Positions 18,163 through 28,270 of a DNA stretch of 31,861 nt are shown here, one piece after another. The notes below the pieces were generated by a model that searched no databases, was not told the origin of the DNA, and saw nothing but the letters and a program-made list of their open reading frames with translations. Location of the stretch: NCBI GenBank assembly GCA_003427395.1, contig BFEA01000075.1, positions 2,177,148 through 2,209,008 on the forward strand. The letters run 5' to 3'. The DNA comes from Chara braunii. Taxonomy: Eukaryota; Streptophyta; Charophyceae; Charales; Characeae. Numbering within the stretch: the stretch's first letter is position 1; every line of letters begins with the position of its first letter. The position numbers and the translations under genes are program-made.

Positions 18163-21100
18163 GGCTGCCGAGTTATCGCGCCGAAGACATTACAGCGTTG
18201 CCTGCTGTGTGCAATGGCTCACTTGCTTCGTGCACTCGTTCTAATCACCACCTACCGGTAGTAGGTTGCTACTCTCTCCCTTTACTCCTCCCGTTTTTCC
18301 AGACGGACGAATGACCGGCAATTGACGACCGGCAATTGACGACACACAACCCGATTAAGTATCCACCACCACCTCAGATTACCGCCTCATCTATGTAGAG
18401 AGTACCACCTCAAACTCCACACTTCACGCTTCAAAAATAACGGTATGTAAATACGCCTTTCATTCCAAATTTCAATCTTCCTCGTTCACAGTCCAAGGCA
18501 CCCTCCCCAGGCAGCTTTTTTTCTTCCCTCTCTGGCACCTCCTTTTCCCAATTAAGCAGAGTCACAGAGTCTATGTCCTTCACACGCATATGTCATCTCG
18601 ACTTCACTTCGATCTTGACGGCAAGCACTCCACAACAAAAACAATCACCCGCCCGCTCAACGCCAACGCTTTACGAAAAGTCGCCCCTTCCTGATGAACA
18701 GAAAACAAGAAACACGTCACATACATGTGAGCCTCGTCGCCCTGGTGACAGCTTTCCGAGAGAACAGCTAGCTCCCAACCTCAACGGGGGCAATAGTCAC
18801 AAACACATCCCCTCAGGCGTGTTGACCGCAGAAAGTTCACTGAGCCAACCTCTTACTTTTCCATTTATATTCAAACAGGGAAAAGACACTCTTCCTTTGC
18901 CGATGGAAAGCCTCAAAAATTCAGGTTCAGGCGCACTACACCTTCCTCTAGCTCGATCTGCGCAGCATCTGGGGCTTCACATCAATACACTCCACCCGCC
19001 TCCAGCTCTTGTTTTTTCTTCCTTACACGACTACTCTCCGCTCCCTCTCCCTTTCCCTACCTTACTCGAATGCCCTCCGCCCGCCCTTTCTTCTCCTCCC
19101 TCACAACTACGCTCCGCCTTCCCACATGACTACATACACAGAGCCGCACATACAGTTGCACACCAAAGCTAGACGCACACTGACACCTCCCCAAAGCACA
19201 TGTGACGCTCATAAACGCAGACAGAACACAACACATCCCACGTACGACAGCACACCCACACGCACACAACAAAAGAAAAAAAACAAAGCACACCCACACC
19301 CACACACACGCACACGCACGCACGCACACACACACAGCCGACACACAGGCCACAACGTGCTACAGCAGTAACGACACAGGCAAGACGGAAGACCGAGAAG
19401 AAGATAACTTTTCGAGAAACAAGCAAAGCACCACTTGAACGCGGGGATATGTGTGGGCGGGGAATAGCATCATGAAAAGGAAAGGATGTACCTAAGAGTA
19501 CGAGGAGAGATACAACGGGAGACGACAGGAAAGGGCTCTTGTTTGGGCAAGGAAAAGGGAACCTGTGACAGGCAGGGCAGAGCGAAGGAAGGTCATGGAA
19601 GGAACACACGACAACTGGATAACAGGAGATTAGAGAGAGCGAGGAGAAATGAAGGGGATGCGGGGGTAGTAGATAAGGAAAGGCGAAAAAGAGAGGAGAA
19701 AGAGGACGGAAAGGAAGAACATGAGGTAAAAGGAGAATGGGAAAACGAGTGCGACGGGAAAGACTGCGAAATGGGGACACAGGAAGACTCACAAGGAAAG
19801 GAAAGGAAAGGAAAAGAGGACAAGGAAGCAGAGCGTCAGGTGAAGAATGTGGCTCGATCAAAAACTTGCATAAGGGAGCACCTGGTATACCCCCTACAAT
19901 GAGGGTCGCCCTTTTCCCGAGGCGTGGGATGGACTAGCAATAGTTGGAATATTACTTGCGAAGCCGCCGTCGCTCTTCCTTCACACAAAAGAGAGCACCT
20001 CGAGACATCATCGGCCATGGCAGACATGCTGATGCCCGCCCTCCTCCAGCTCGAACACGGCGCAATCCTTTGTCACGTCTTCAAGAGAGGATTGAAGCGG
20101 AATTCATAAGAACACCAGAAGCGGCTCATCATAATCACCTCCTCGCACGATCCTACCGCCGCACGGTGCCGCGCCGTGCCGCGCACTTACAAGTCCTTGT
20201 GGACACGAGTCCTTTGTGAACTACCTTACCACTATACGGCCACCGCGTTCTCCCCCCTCCCCCCGCGCTTTTCCCTCCTCCACGATCGATTAGCTTCAAC
20301 TCCCGAAACTGCTACAAGCAAGTGACAGCAACAACACCATTACCACAGTTCACCGCTTGCCAGCTGTCGGCACCCTACGCTATGCTCGTAATTACCCCGC
20401 CACGGCAGAGAAGACAGCGCGCACACTGCCGAAAGCAAAATAGGACAGCAACCTGGACGTTGTAGGAGACAAAAGTACCGCAAACACCTCCACCTCCTGA
20501 TATTCCGCCCATCCAATCGCTGCGCGATATGGTTCCTCCTCGAAACACACTACCGAATGACCGACAGGCCCCACCACCCAGGATAGCGCAGCCCGCCCTT
20601 TACCAGCTTCAGCGTCCACACTTAGGTCTGTCCTCACACAGGTCTCCGGCCGTTCAACATGCGCACATCAGCTCCTTGCACGACGAGGCCATCCGGAGAA
20701 AGATGCGCGAACACTATACACACGCCCCTGCACACCGAGCACGCACTTGCGCACAGCCTTGTCACGTATGATGCACAATACAATACGCTGTCCTAGTGGT
20801 AGCTACTTCCCTCTGACCCACTCCAAACTCATCGGCCCCGTGCAACACGACTCTGTTTCCTCAGCGAACTCAATCACCCGCCCCTCCTTGAAGAGTGTCT
20901 AGTCACCCAAAACAACCTTCGTCTTCCATTCTCCGCGTCCGCTTCCGGACGAATTCTTTGCGTTTGTCTGCGTGGGTTGGACAAGAGGATGAGGTTTGCC
21001 CGCCAGCGTCTCCGATCTTGGTCTCGATCGTGGTCACTCCCCCCTTCCCTCTCGCGCGGGTTAGAGAAAACTCTGCACGCCTACCCCGCAGCGACGGGAC

Positions 21101-21454
21101 CAGCGAGCCGGCCGCCACCATCGTTAACGCCGTCGGGAATTTCCTAAGCTGCCGGTACGGCCCGCGCCCAGGCAGGCGGGCAAACAGGTGGGCCACCAGT
21201 AACAGGGGCAGAGAGTCAGCGGCGCTGGCAGGGCAGGAACCTGCCCGGCAGCCGAGATCCGAAGGGTGAGCGCACGGAAACAGCTACCCGTAGTAGTGGA
21301 GGTGGTACACGCAGTGTCGCTCTCTCGCCTCTACTGGGAACGGCAACGGCGGCCAGGGGGTTGGCTCGGCGCGTCGTTTGCCCTCACCGGCGCTCCTCTC
21401 AGCTGAACTCCGGGCCTGCAAGGCTCTCCGAACCCCCCTACTCAATCAAGACCA
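18163..21454. other. No gene seen; simple repeats and purine-rich block
   Basis: Contains a 14-bp direct repeat GACCGGCAATTGAC (about 18313), (CA)n/(GCAC)n text at 19284-19338, and an A/G-rich block at 19470-19860. Frames near 18573-19172, 19924-20219 and 20529-20771 are open but have no recognisable motifs, so they are not called. Confidence 0.5.
19284..19338. repeat. Interrupted (CA)n/(GCAC)n microsatellite
   Basis: Alternating CACACC, CACACG and GCACGC units for about 55 bases. Confidence 0.93.
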
Positions 21455-21526
21455 GACCAGTTTCAAGACCAGTTCCAAGACCAGTTTCAAGACCAGTTCC
21501 AAGACCAGTTTTAAGACCAGGTTCTT
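21455..21526. repeat. 12-bp minisatellite, six copies
   Basis: Units of GACCAG plus TTTCAA or TTCCAA alternate strictly for the first four copies, which implies a 24-bp higher-order unit. Copies 5 and 6 are diverged (TTTTAA, GTTCTT). In one + frame it encodes a repeated FKTS pattern, but the surrounding sequence shows no gene. Confidence 0.95.
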
Positions 21527-22707
21527 CCAAGGTTACCGTTCTTCGTACCTGTTTGCCACCCCAGGAGCCATGGGCTCATACATACATCTTTCACGGTAAG
21601 GGCGAGTGGCAGCAGGGTTGGGCTCGGTTACCATGACGGTTGGCCTCTACTCAAGGGCTGGTTCCGTAAGAGTTAGATCGGTGGGGTCAGCCGGTTGACG
21701 GGTCCCCCAACTGTGCGTGTCCATCTGTCACTGACGCAGAGGCCCGGCAACAGCTGCCGCAAAGCAAGTTACGATGGAGGTCACTGTCACGCCGTGCTGG
21801 ATAACATAAACATAATATCTGCCGAGTTGCCGACCAGAAAAGCACGCAATTACGCAGCGGCGTATCTGCCCGCCTCGTTTGTCCCTTTTCGCCGTTGGGC
21901 TTCGTTGCCATTGCTATAATCGGATCCGAGGGCTGAGGGGTTTGAACGTAGTCTTTCAGCGTGGGGAATTTCCGCGAAAAATGGGACCAAATTAGGGCAC
22001 TCTTTCCCAATTTTCAAGATCCCACATGCTTACGGGCTTTTCAGAGACGAAGGATTGAAATGTATGAGATTTTTGGGATGGCCCCTGCAGGTCCAAAATG
22101 GAAAGAGAACTCATCGCCGCTCCTATTGATGCTCCAACTATGTCATTGGGTCCATTGGGTCCACACTCCCACGCCCCATCTCCGGACCGCCCATTTCCAA
22201 GCTGTTTCCCAGATGAGTGCCCGTAGAGGCGGGCATGTGGAATCAGAACGGCGCTCTTTCACATTTCGGCGTCAAGACAGAATTGTTGGACAGTGGAAAA
22301 TCTCAACCACAATCATCATTGGGGGACGCGGCCGCGATCGGGCACTACGGTTGGCTTGGTAGCGCTCGGCCCTAGCAACGCTTGCCCCAAGGCAGGCCTG
22401 GCTGGCGGCGATGTTTCCGACGCAGAGGTGTTGTCGTAGGTGATACCAAGATGCTCTTACGTCGTCAAGGGACTATGGCAGCAGCCATAGCTGGTGATAT
22501 TATCAGCTAGTTTTTTCCGTTTGTGTCCCCTCAAAGTTGTATATCAGTTTCGTCCATCAACCTTACTCTGCCACAGTAGCTCTACGTTGGTAACGTACAC
22601 GGTGTTTTTTTTCACATTTGGAAGAAGGAGGGCGTTGTATTTGGAAGGTGGTGCTCACCTTATCAGTATGGAGCTGGAGTCCACTCCTCCGAGGGGTGGG
22701 TAAGCGG
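21527..22707. other. No gene seen; boundary to AT-richer DNA
   Basis: Unique DNA in which the + strand changes from the A/C-biased text on the left to more G/T-rich text on the right. No domain is recognised, and it may include the 5' part of the LINE-like element. Confidence 0.5.
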
Positions 22708-23911
22708 ATGCAAGAGTCTAAAGTTCCTAACGATTATTGTTTAGAACAAAAACGGGTTACAGAGATGGTAAGGGCCTGCTATGAGGAAGGCATCATACCA
22801 ATTGACATTGATCCAAGATTCATGGAAGTCAAAGCAAGAGAAGTCAATATCATGTTGAATAACACCGTGGATGAAATTAAAGTCAAATGGCTTAAGGAGA
22901 AAACAGTCGTAATGATCTTTCAAGATGGCGCTCGCTTCCTACCGTAAAAGGTCTACGAAAACGTCATTCGTGCATACTAGGATAGGTGGATAAGGGACGA
23001 GCTCTTAAGTGAAGAATTCAAAGCGAGGAAGGATAAAGGTGGAAGGCCCCTAGTAATGTGGCCTTCTACATCCCAAGGACGCATGAGATCCCCGCTTGGA
23101 TGTTAGAGAAGTGAACGAACTTCATCGACCTGGCATGAGTTATCTTTCAGACGAAATTCGGGCCTTGGATGACAAGAGTGGAAGTCTGCGACTAGAGAAA
23201 GACGGTAGATGGGGATACATTTTGGGTGGTGGTTGTGGTCATGTCACTGGACAAGATGGCCTTCATCCACGTCCACGTGCAGAAAACGATTGGTAAAATT
23301 ATAAAGGGGCATCTTCATGAAACCGATGATACCGAACCGAAGTTGTCGAACCTCTGTTTTGATCCAGCGGCAAGGGCGATATGAAGGATAAAATTTGGGT
23401 GCAAACACACCAAGGCGATAGACTGGATGTATGATTGGCATGCGCCAATTCAAAGTGGTGCAAGCAGTGTCATACATTTTTCCACACAAAAAACATATGC
23501 ACGCACCCGAACCAAAGAACTCAAGGGGGATTTCAAGCCAATCATCCTCAAACCTCATCAACACTTGGTCCAGCCAGAAGTGTTCGTCCACCTTATCACG
23601 GCGCATTGAGACTTATGAGTGGAGGTGCTCAACAAGGAGTGAACGTTGCTCCATCGTTTGCAACTGTCTCAAGCACCTCGACAACATTGAGCATTCTGAA
23701 CAATCCGACCTTCTCTCCGACTTCAGCTGCAGAGCAATTTGTTGTCGGCAGCAACCAGGCAGTCCAACCAGGCTGGATCAATCCGAGTCACCGCTTTACT
23801 GTGCCTTGCTTGAGTTCTACAAATTTTAATATAGCCATGGACTTGGGTGCCCCCATGTCATTTCAGTTATGGGTTCGAGCATCTCAGTTCCAACTTATAA
23901 GGCCCACCTAA
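22708..23911 (+). pseudogene. Degenerate LINE ORF1-like gene (DUF4283-like region plus CCHC knuckle)
   Basis: Coding-like pieces occur in shifting frames on the + strand. From the ATG at 22708 the frame reads through ACYEEGIIPIDIDPRF and WLKEKTVVMIFQDGARFLP to a stop at 22945-22947. Coding-like text continues in other frames (RDELLSEEFKARKD, then AFYIPRTHEIPAWML), next KTIGKIIKGH and KLSNLCFDP near 23283-23370, KDKIWVQTHQGDRL near 23382-23424, and WCKQCHTFFHTKNIC with a perfect CX2CX4HX4C knuckle at 23459-23500. A Ser/Thr/Gln/Pro-rich tail follows to 23911. This order matches plant LINE ORF1 proteins, which bind RNA for retrotransposition. At least three frame changes and internal stops make it a pseudogene. 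No endonuclease or reverse transcriptase is visible downstream. A host zinc-knuckle protein is a less likely alternative. Confidence 0.6.
23459..23500 (+). other. CCHC zinc knuckle (LINE ORF1-like)
   Basis: CKQCHTFFHTKNIC fits CX2CX4HX4C exactly, preceded by a tryptophan. It is the most conserved-looking part of the pseudogene and fixes the strand. Confidence 0.8.
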
Positions 23912-24040
23912 AGGTCCACCGTATACCCATAATGGACTTGGGTGCCCCCACGTCACAGCAATATAGCCATGGACTTGGGTGTCCCCACGTCACAGCAATA
24001 TAGCCATGGACTTGGGTGCCCCCACGTCACAACAATATAG
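23831..24040 (+). repeat. 37-bp minisatellite (ATAGCCATGGACTTGGGTGC unit)
   Basis: GGACTTGGGTG recurs at period 37 (about 23934, 23971 and 24008), with an outlying copy at 23831. Units end in CCCCACGTCACAGCAAT. The array sits at the 3' end of the ORF1-like pseudogene and runs straight into the left arm of the palindrome. Confidence 0.92.
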
Positions 24041-24041
24041 C

Positions 24042-24164
24042 CATCACTGCATGAAACTCTTTGAGGTCTAGTATCACACCTAAAGGCCCACCGTATACCC
24101 ATAATGGGTATACGGTGGGCCTTTAGGTGTGATACTAGACCTCAAAGAGTTTCATGCAGTGATG
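24042..24164. repeat. Perfect 123-bp palindrome (61-bp arms, one central base)
   Basis: Every base from 24042 to 24102 is complementary to 24164 back to 24104, around the single base 24103. Pairing stops abruptly at 24041/24165. The inner arm (CCTAAAGG-CCACCGTATACC) is also present, with one change, at about 23906-23934. A perfect palindrome with no spacer is either a very recent inverted duplication or an assembly/library artefact. Confidence 0.95.
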
Positions 24165-25060
24165 AGATGGCAGAAAGGAGTGCTAGAGGTCTGCAGCATT
24201 CAGGGAGAAGCTAATGGTTGAGCTGCTAGTGGTCTGCAAGGTTGAAGGAGGAGTCATTGAACGAGGAACATGTCAGCCTTAGCTAAGGCTAGGGAGGTTC
24301 TGCCTTAGGACAGGGCAGGAATTGGAGCGGTTGGAAGAGATGAAAGTCTTCGCAAAGGTTGAAGGAGGAGTTGGGTGGCTACAACTATGAGGAGCAGGAA
24401 TAGCCAAAGTCCGCGTCTGTGGCGTCCGTTTCGGCAGCGATGCAACCAATTGACGGGGGCGATGTTGCCAAAAGTTTAGGAGATCGACATTACTTCTTAA
24501 AGGGGTTATGCCGCCATAAATTTAGTGCGGCGGTGATCATTATTTGCAGCGGGGTTGTGTTGTCGAAATCTTGGCACGTTGGCGGTACTAAATTCTAGAA
24601 GGGAGGTGTTGTCATTTTAATGTACGACGGCTATAGCATTTTTTCGGTGGGAGAATGTCGTTCATTTAACGGCGGGAAACATTTTTTTTTAGCGGACGTG
24701 TCGTTGGTTTGATGATGCGGTATTTGCAGTTTTGAGCAAGGGGTCGTGGTGGTACCCGCTATAGTACGTGTGTGAAACTTAGCTCCAAGGGTTGTGTTCG
24801 ACTACGCTGTGCAACATTTATTTTTATTTTTTTAAGAGTGCGGTAGGGTGCGATCGACAACCTTCGGGCATGCTTGGTGGTGAGTGTCGTGGATTGTGTT
24901 GTGTGACACTCGTGAATCAGTTAGGACGCACGTGTCAGACTCTTTATTTTTGGGTACCATGTGACACAGAGAGTGGGCCATTAAAACCAATTGGGACATG
25001 AGCAGACGACGTAGTGACCATTGGGATTCACGACACTTGTGATTTCGACATAGAGGATCG
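24165..25060. other. No gene seen; G/T-rich with periodic texture
   Basis: GTTGAAGGAGGAGT occurs twice (24240 and 24357), and AGCCTTAGCTAAGGCT (24275-24290) is a perfect palindrome. From about 24450 to 24760, G-rich clusters (GGCGG, GCGGGG, CGGCGGG) alternate with T/A-rich stretches roughly every 25 bases. Confidence 0.5.

Positions 25061-25089
<29 letters not shown>
25061..25089 (+). repeat. T29 homopolymer (poly(A) on the minus strand)
   Basis: An uninterrupted T run. It may be the poly(A) tail of a minus-strand retroposed sequence whose body lies to the right (25090 onward), but no flanking target duplication was found. Confidence 0.85.
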
Positions 25090-25092
<3 letters not shown>

Positions 25093-26245
25093 TATGGAGT
25101 GAGCGGTTTTGGTAACCGGGACCATCAAGTGCAATGGTTGGTAACATAAGACTATCTGAGACTACTTGGGACCAGTTTGCATTGACGTGGGACGGTGGGA
25201 TTATTTTGGAGATATGCGCGGCTTGCTGTTTTCACACCTGAATTTACAGCACGTTGGGCATGCAATTTATGGACGAATTGAGACTGGTGGTTGACTTGAT
25301 ACTTGTCTCACGACTGCAGTTTTTTGGGGCGACAATTACTTCTCTACATGGCTTTCTTTAGTGAGCCATAACACATTCAGTACCACTTCACTCAAGGTCA
25401 GTTGAATGACTCAGACCCCCCTTCACAACCGTATGAACCTACACTTTGCTTGACTCATTTTGTTTTGAAGTTAAAAACAAAAGGTAGAGGAAAGGGTGTG
25501 TGAGTTATGTATGTGAACGGTGAGGTCTGAACTTATTATGGGATTGCACGGGTTTCTTTGAACTTGTTTTGTTGAAGTAGGTAGAAAGATGCTTGCAAAA
25601 AAAATTGATTTATGAATATTTGAGATAAAGGAAAACACATTGTTTTCTTTCTACCTATCACCTGTTTGCTTGTCAGGAAGACTTGTGTTTTGAAAATGGT
25701 TAATTTAGTGTGTGTCGTAAAATAATGTGATTCAAATAAATAAGACAAAATTAAATCGACTCAGTTTTTTCCTTAGTTGTACCCTTTCTATCCCAAATTA
25801 CTTCATCTGTCTATAACTGTCCAAATGGTTCCCGTCCTCTTATCTCCTTTGACTTCTTTCATCTAAGTTACCTTGAGCTTAGAAAAAATAAGAACAATTG
25901 AAATCTACTCGCAGTGAACACATTCTCTCTCTAGGAAGCATCTGAGGTGAGCGTTCATTGCTTTAGAAGTCGACCCTGTTATTGACCCGGAGTAGATCGT
26001 TATACAGGGGGGTACTTGCCGATTCGGTGGAGATTGCCTGACTTTTAAGATCCGAGTTTTATGCTCGGATGAGAAAGAAAAGTACCTCATACCACTTTCT
26101 GGAAAGTGGGACATGAAACACTTCGAGTAATGCACCTAATTAAGAATCATTCGCAAAACAGTTTGTCATCAAAGAAGACTAAAATGTATAAAGGCAGGTG
26201 TGTGCGTACCCAATCTTAGGTCGACGGTAGTGGGAATGAATGACT
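25090..26245. other. No gene seen; two small hairpins near 26050-26109
   Basis: AT-rich DNA. ATCCGAG (26050-26056) pairs with CTCGGAT (26064-26070), and CCACTTT (26092-26098) pairs with AAAGTGG (26103-26109). No RNA family is recognised. Confidence 0.5.
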
Positions 26246-26317
26246 TTGGCAGTGCGTCTCATCAAGTCAGAACTGGGGTAGTTGGCAGTGCGTCTTATCA
26301 AGTCAGAACTGGGGCAG
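26246..26317 (+). repeat. 36-bp tandem duplication
   Basis: TTGGCAGTGCGTCT-ATCAAG and TCAGAACTGGGG occur at 26246-26281 and 26282-26317 with two substitutions. The period is a multiple of three. Confidence 0.93.
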
Positions 26318-27089
26318 TTCGACTACCTTCTCGGCTGCATTGAGGTTATTGTTGAAGCCAACTTTTTGTTGGCGGCTCAGTATGATTTATTTTTTTTTCA
26401 TCGAGTTCATCCCAGTGTGGTTGGTTTTTATTTTGTGTTATGGACTTTATTATCTCATGTATGTCCATTCAGTTACTGTTTCAACTCATGTTGAATTCAG
26501 ATGGACCTTCCTATCGACTGTGGTTGTTTCGTCTTGATGCAATTATATTTTATTATTGTAACTTTCTTATCGAGTTATATGTCTAAGGGACTAAGACTGA
26601 GTTGTGGGTTTCACTCTTGGTTGAAACTGTCATAGTCGGGTGACATGCACTTCGTACTTAGAAAATCAGTGCGCTAAGGAGCGAACGACGTTCAAGTTCA
26701 GTTGACGTTTTAACCAAGCGTACCTATACTGCAGCGAACGAGCAAACGCCCTCGACTGACCTACCTCTGCAATTGCATCTAAAACATTTTATAAGTGCGC
26801 TAGTAGCTTGGTAAGGATACGCCCCTAAGGGTTGTAATTAGCCCTTAGGGAAGGTAAATTCTGCCCCGTGGGAACGTTTCCTGTTGTAGGGGATCGTGAG
26901 AAGTACGGTTGACGCACCTAGCTAGAGCGGTGAGGTGGCAACGCAACCATGCCCGTCTCAGCGACCCTCGGGATTATTTATGCGTTATCCCCAAGTTGTC
27001 TCTTGTTATTTTCTTTAACTTGTGTGTGTCATGGCCGAGAGAGCTTTCACCTTTTGCAAAAAAAGGCGGGAGCCGATATGCTCAACAAG
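26318..27089. other. No gene seen; possible LTR remnant
   Basis: Contains a perfect 9-bp-stem hairpin (CCCTAAGGG / CCCTTAGGG, 26823-26850). The last part, ending CAACA at 27083-27087, immediately precedes the primer-binding-site-like sequence and could be the end of a 5' LTR. No second LTR copy was found within the window. Confidence 0.4.
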
Positions 27090-27106
27090 TGATACCGTTG
27101 CGGGGA
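27090..27106 (+). promoter_or_regulatory. Primer-binding-site-like sequence (tRNA-Asp type)
   Basis: TGATACCGTTGCGGGGA resembles TGGCGCCGTTGCCGGGGA, the primer site complementary to the plant tRNA-Asp 3' end used by Athila/Tat-type gypsy elements. There are three substitutions and one deleted C. It lies 2-3 bases after a CA that could end a 5' LTR and about 1.4 kb upstream of a gag-type zinc knuckle on the same strand. Confidence 0.45.
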
Positions 27107-27329
27107 CAACGACTATCTACCGTCGATTCTAGTGGAATGATACTCGAGTAGTCTAGTGTGTTATCTTTTTATAGGCATGGTGACGAGTTGTTATCAAACA
27201 TGCCTTTAAGCCGCCACTCTCCTCGCCAACCCCAAAACCTCGGCCCTTTCAATTAGGGATGACTTCTACTGAGGAGCAATGATCGTTCATCACCGGCAGG
27301 TTCAATCCCACCATTTGAAAGCCACAACG

Positions 27330-27530
27330 TTTGTGATTTTTCGTGCTCAGAAAAAAAAAATTTAAAATTTTAAAATTAGAGGGTCTGTAGATTAGGTCGT
27401 GATCTTTCAAGAAAAATAATCATAAAAACAGTAAAAATTATTTTGACAATGAAATAATCATCACGCCGATTCGGCGCATTTTCAATGTTTGATCCAAATT
27501 TCATCTTTGCCATTTACGAGATTTTTCACT
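27330..27530 (-). repeat. Inverted copy of the roughly 200-bp unit found at 1887-2385
   Basis: On the minus strand this reads ATGGCAAAGATG, GCGCCGA, ATTATTTTTCTTGAAAGATC, ACGACCTAATCTACAG and CTGAGCACGAAAAATC. These are the same blocks, in the same order, as the left-end units (ATGGCAAAAATG, GGCGCA, AATATTTTTCGTGGAAAGATC, ACGACCAAATCTACAG, CTGAGCGCAAAAATATC). Confidence 0.75.
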
Positions 27531-28086
27531 CTATGCTACCTACCGATACTCATCGTGAGGTTTTTGACGTCTGGGAAGTGGTGGTTTAAAAAGATAGTTG
27601 GATCCATCTTGTTCTATTAACTTTACTTTCTTCGAGGACTAGGTACGAATTGATCATCTTTTGGAAATTTCACTCTGCGTTGATGGGTTTGTAGGAGAGT
27701 TTGGTATTATGCCAACAGTAGTTTTGTAGTTTGATATTCGATAGACCTTACAAATTATTTCCGTTTCTAACCTTTATGCCTTATCGCTTGTAGGTTGATC
27801 CCCTTATAGCAAATTGGAGGAAGATATCTAACCTAATGATGGTTGTTCGGACACAATTGAGAACTTAATTAAGAGAATCATATAAGATATCAAAAGAACG
27901 ACCAACTATTAAAATCGATGTGTCGATTTTCACTAGAGATAATATTGTAAAGTTTTTTTCAACATTCAAGTAATCGGTTGTCGCGCATGAGTGGAGTAAG
28001 CAAACGATGTTGAAAAGGGTGATGTTATGAGTGCATATAGATATGCGTGATGATGTAACAAAGTTGGTCTTTTAAGCAAAAAGTTG

Positions 28087-28270
28087 GAACGATTTTGAGA
28101 GACTGATAATTGTCAAGTTTTTTGTCACCCGAAGGTGGAGATATAAAAGGAAAAAAAAAGAAGGAGATTCAGGTAGTGAACGATTTCGAGAGTCTCATGA
28201 TTGCTAAGTTTTTCGTCACCCGAAGACGGAGATAGAAAATAAAATAGAAAGAAAGGAGATTCAGGTAGTG
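28087..28270 (+). repeat. 91-bp tandem duplication
   Basis: GAACGATTT-GAGAG starts at 28087 and 28178. Both copies share TTTTTGTCACCCGAAG/TTTTCGTCACCCGAAG and end in AAGGAGATTCAGGTAGTGA. Divergence between copies is modest and lies largely in the A-rich part. It sits just upstream of the zinc-knuckle region of the gag remnant. Confidence 0.92.

Noticed and set aside
18573-19172. 199-codon + strand open frame
   Set aside because: Pro/Ser/His-rich composition follows the A/C-rich DNA, there is no recognisable motif, and the end is low complexity.
20529-20771. 80-codon + strand frame with fairly protein-like composition
   Set aside because: No domain and no flanking exons recognised. It may be chance in GC-rich DNA.
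25061-25089. Poly(T) as proof of a minus-strand retrogene
   Set aside because: No gene-like body or target-site duplication was found to its right; kept only as a homopolymer.
26823-26850. CCCTAA text as interstitial telomere repeat
   Set aside because: There is only one unit, and it belongs to a hairpin stem, not a tandem array.
27280-27315. tRNA-like B-box (GGTTCAATCCC)
   Set aside because: The T-stem does not pair and no A-box or acceptor stem is found at the right distance; at most a SINE fragment.
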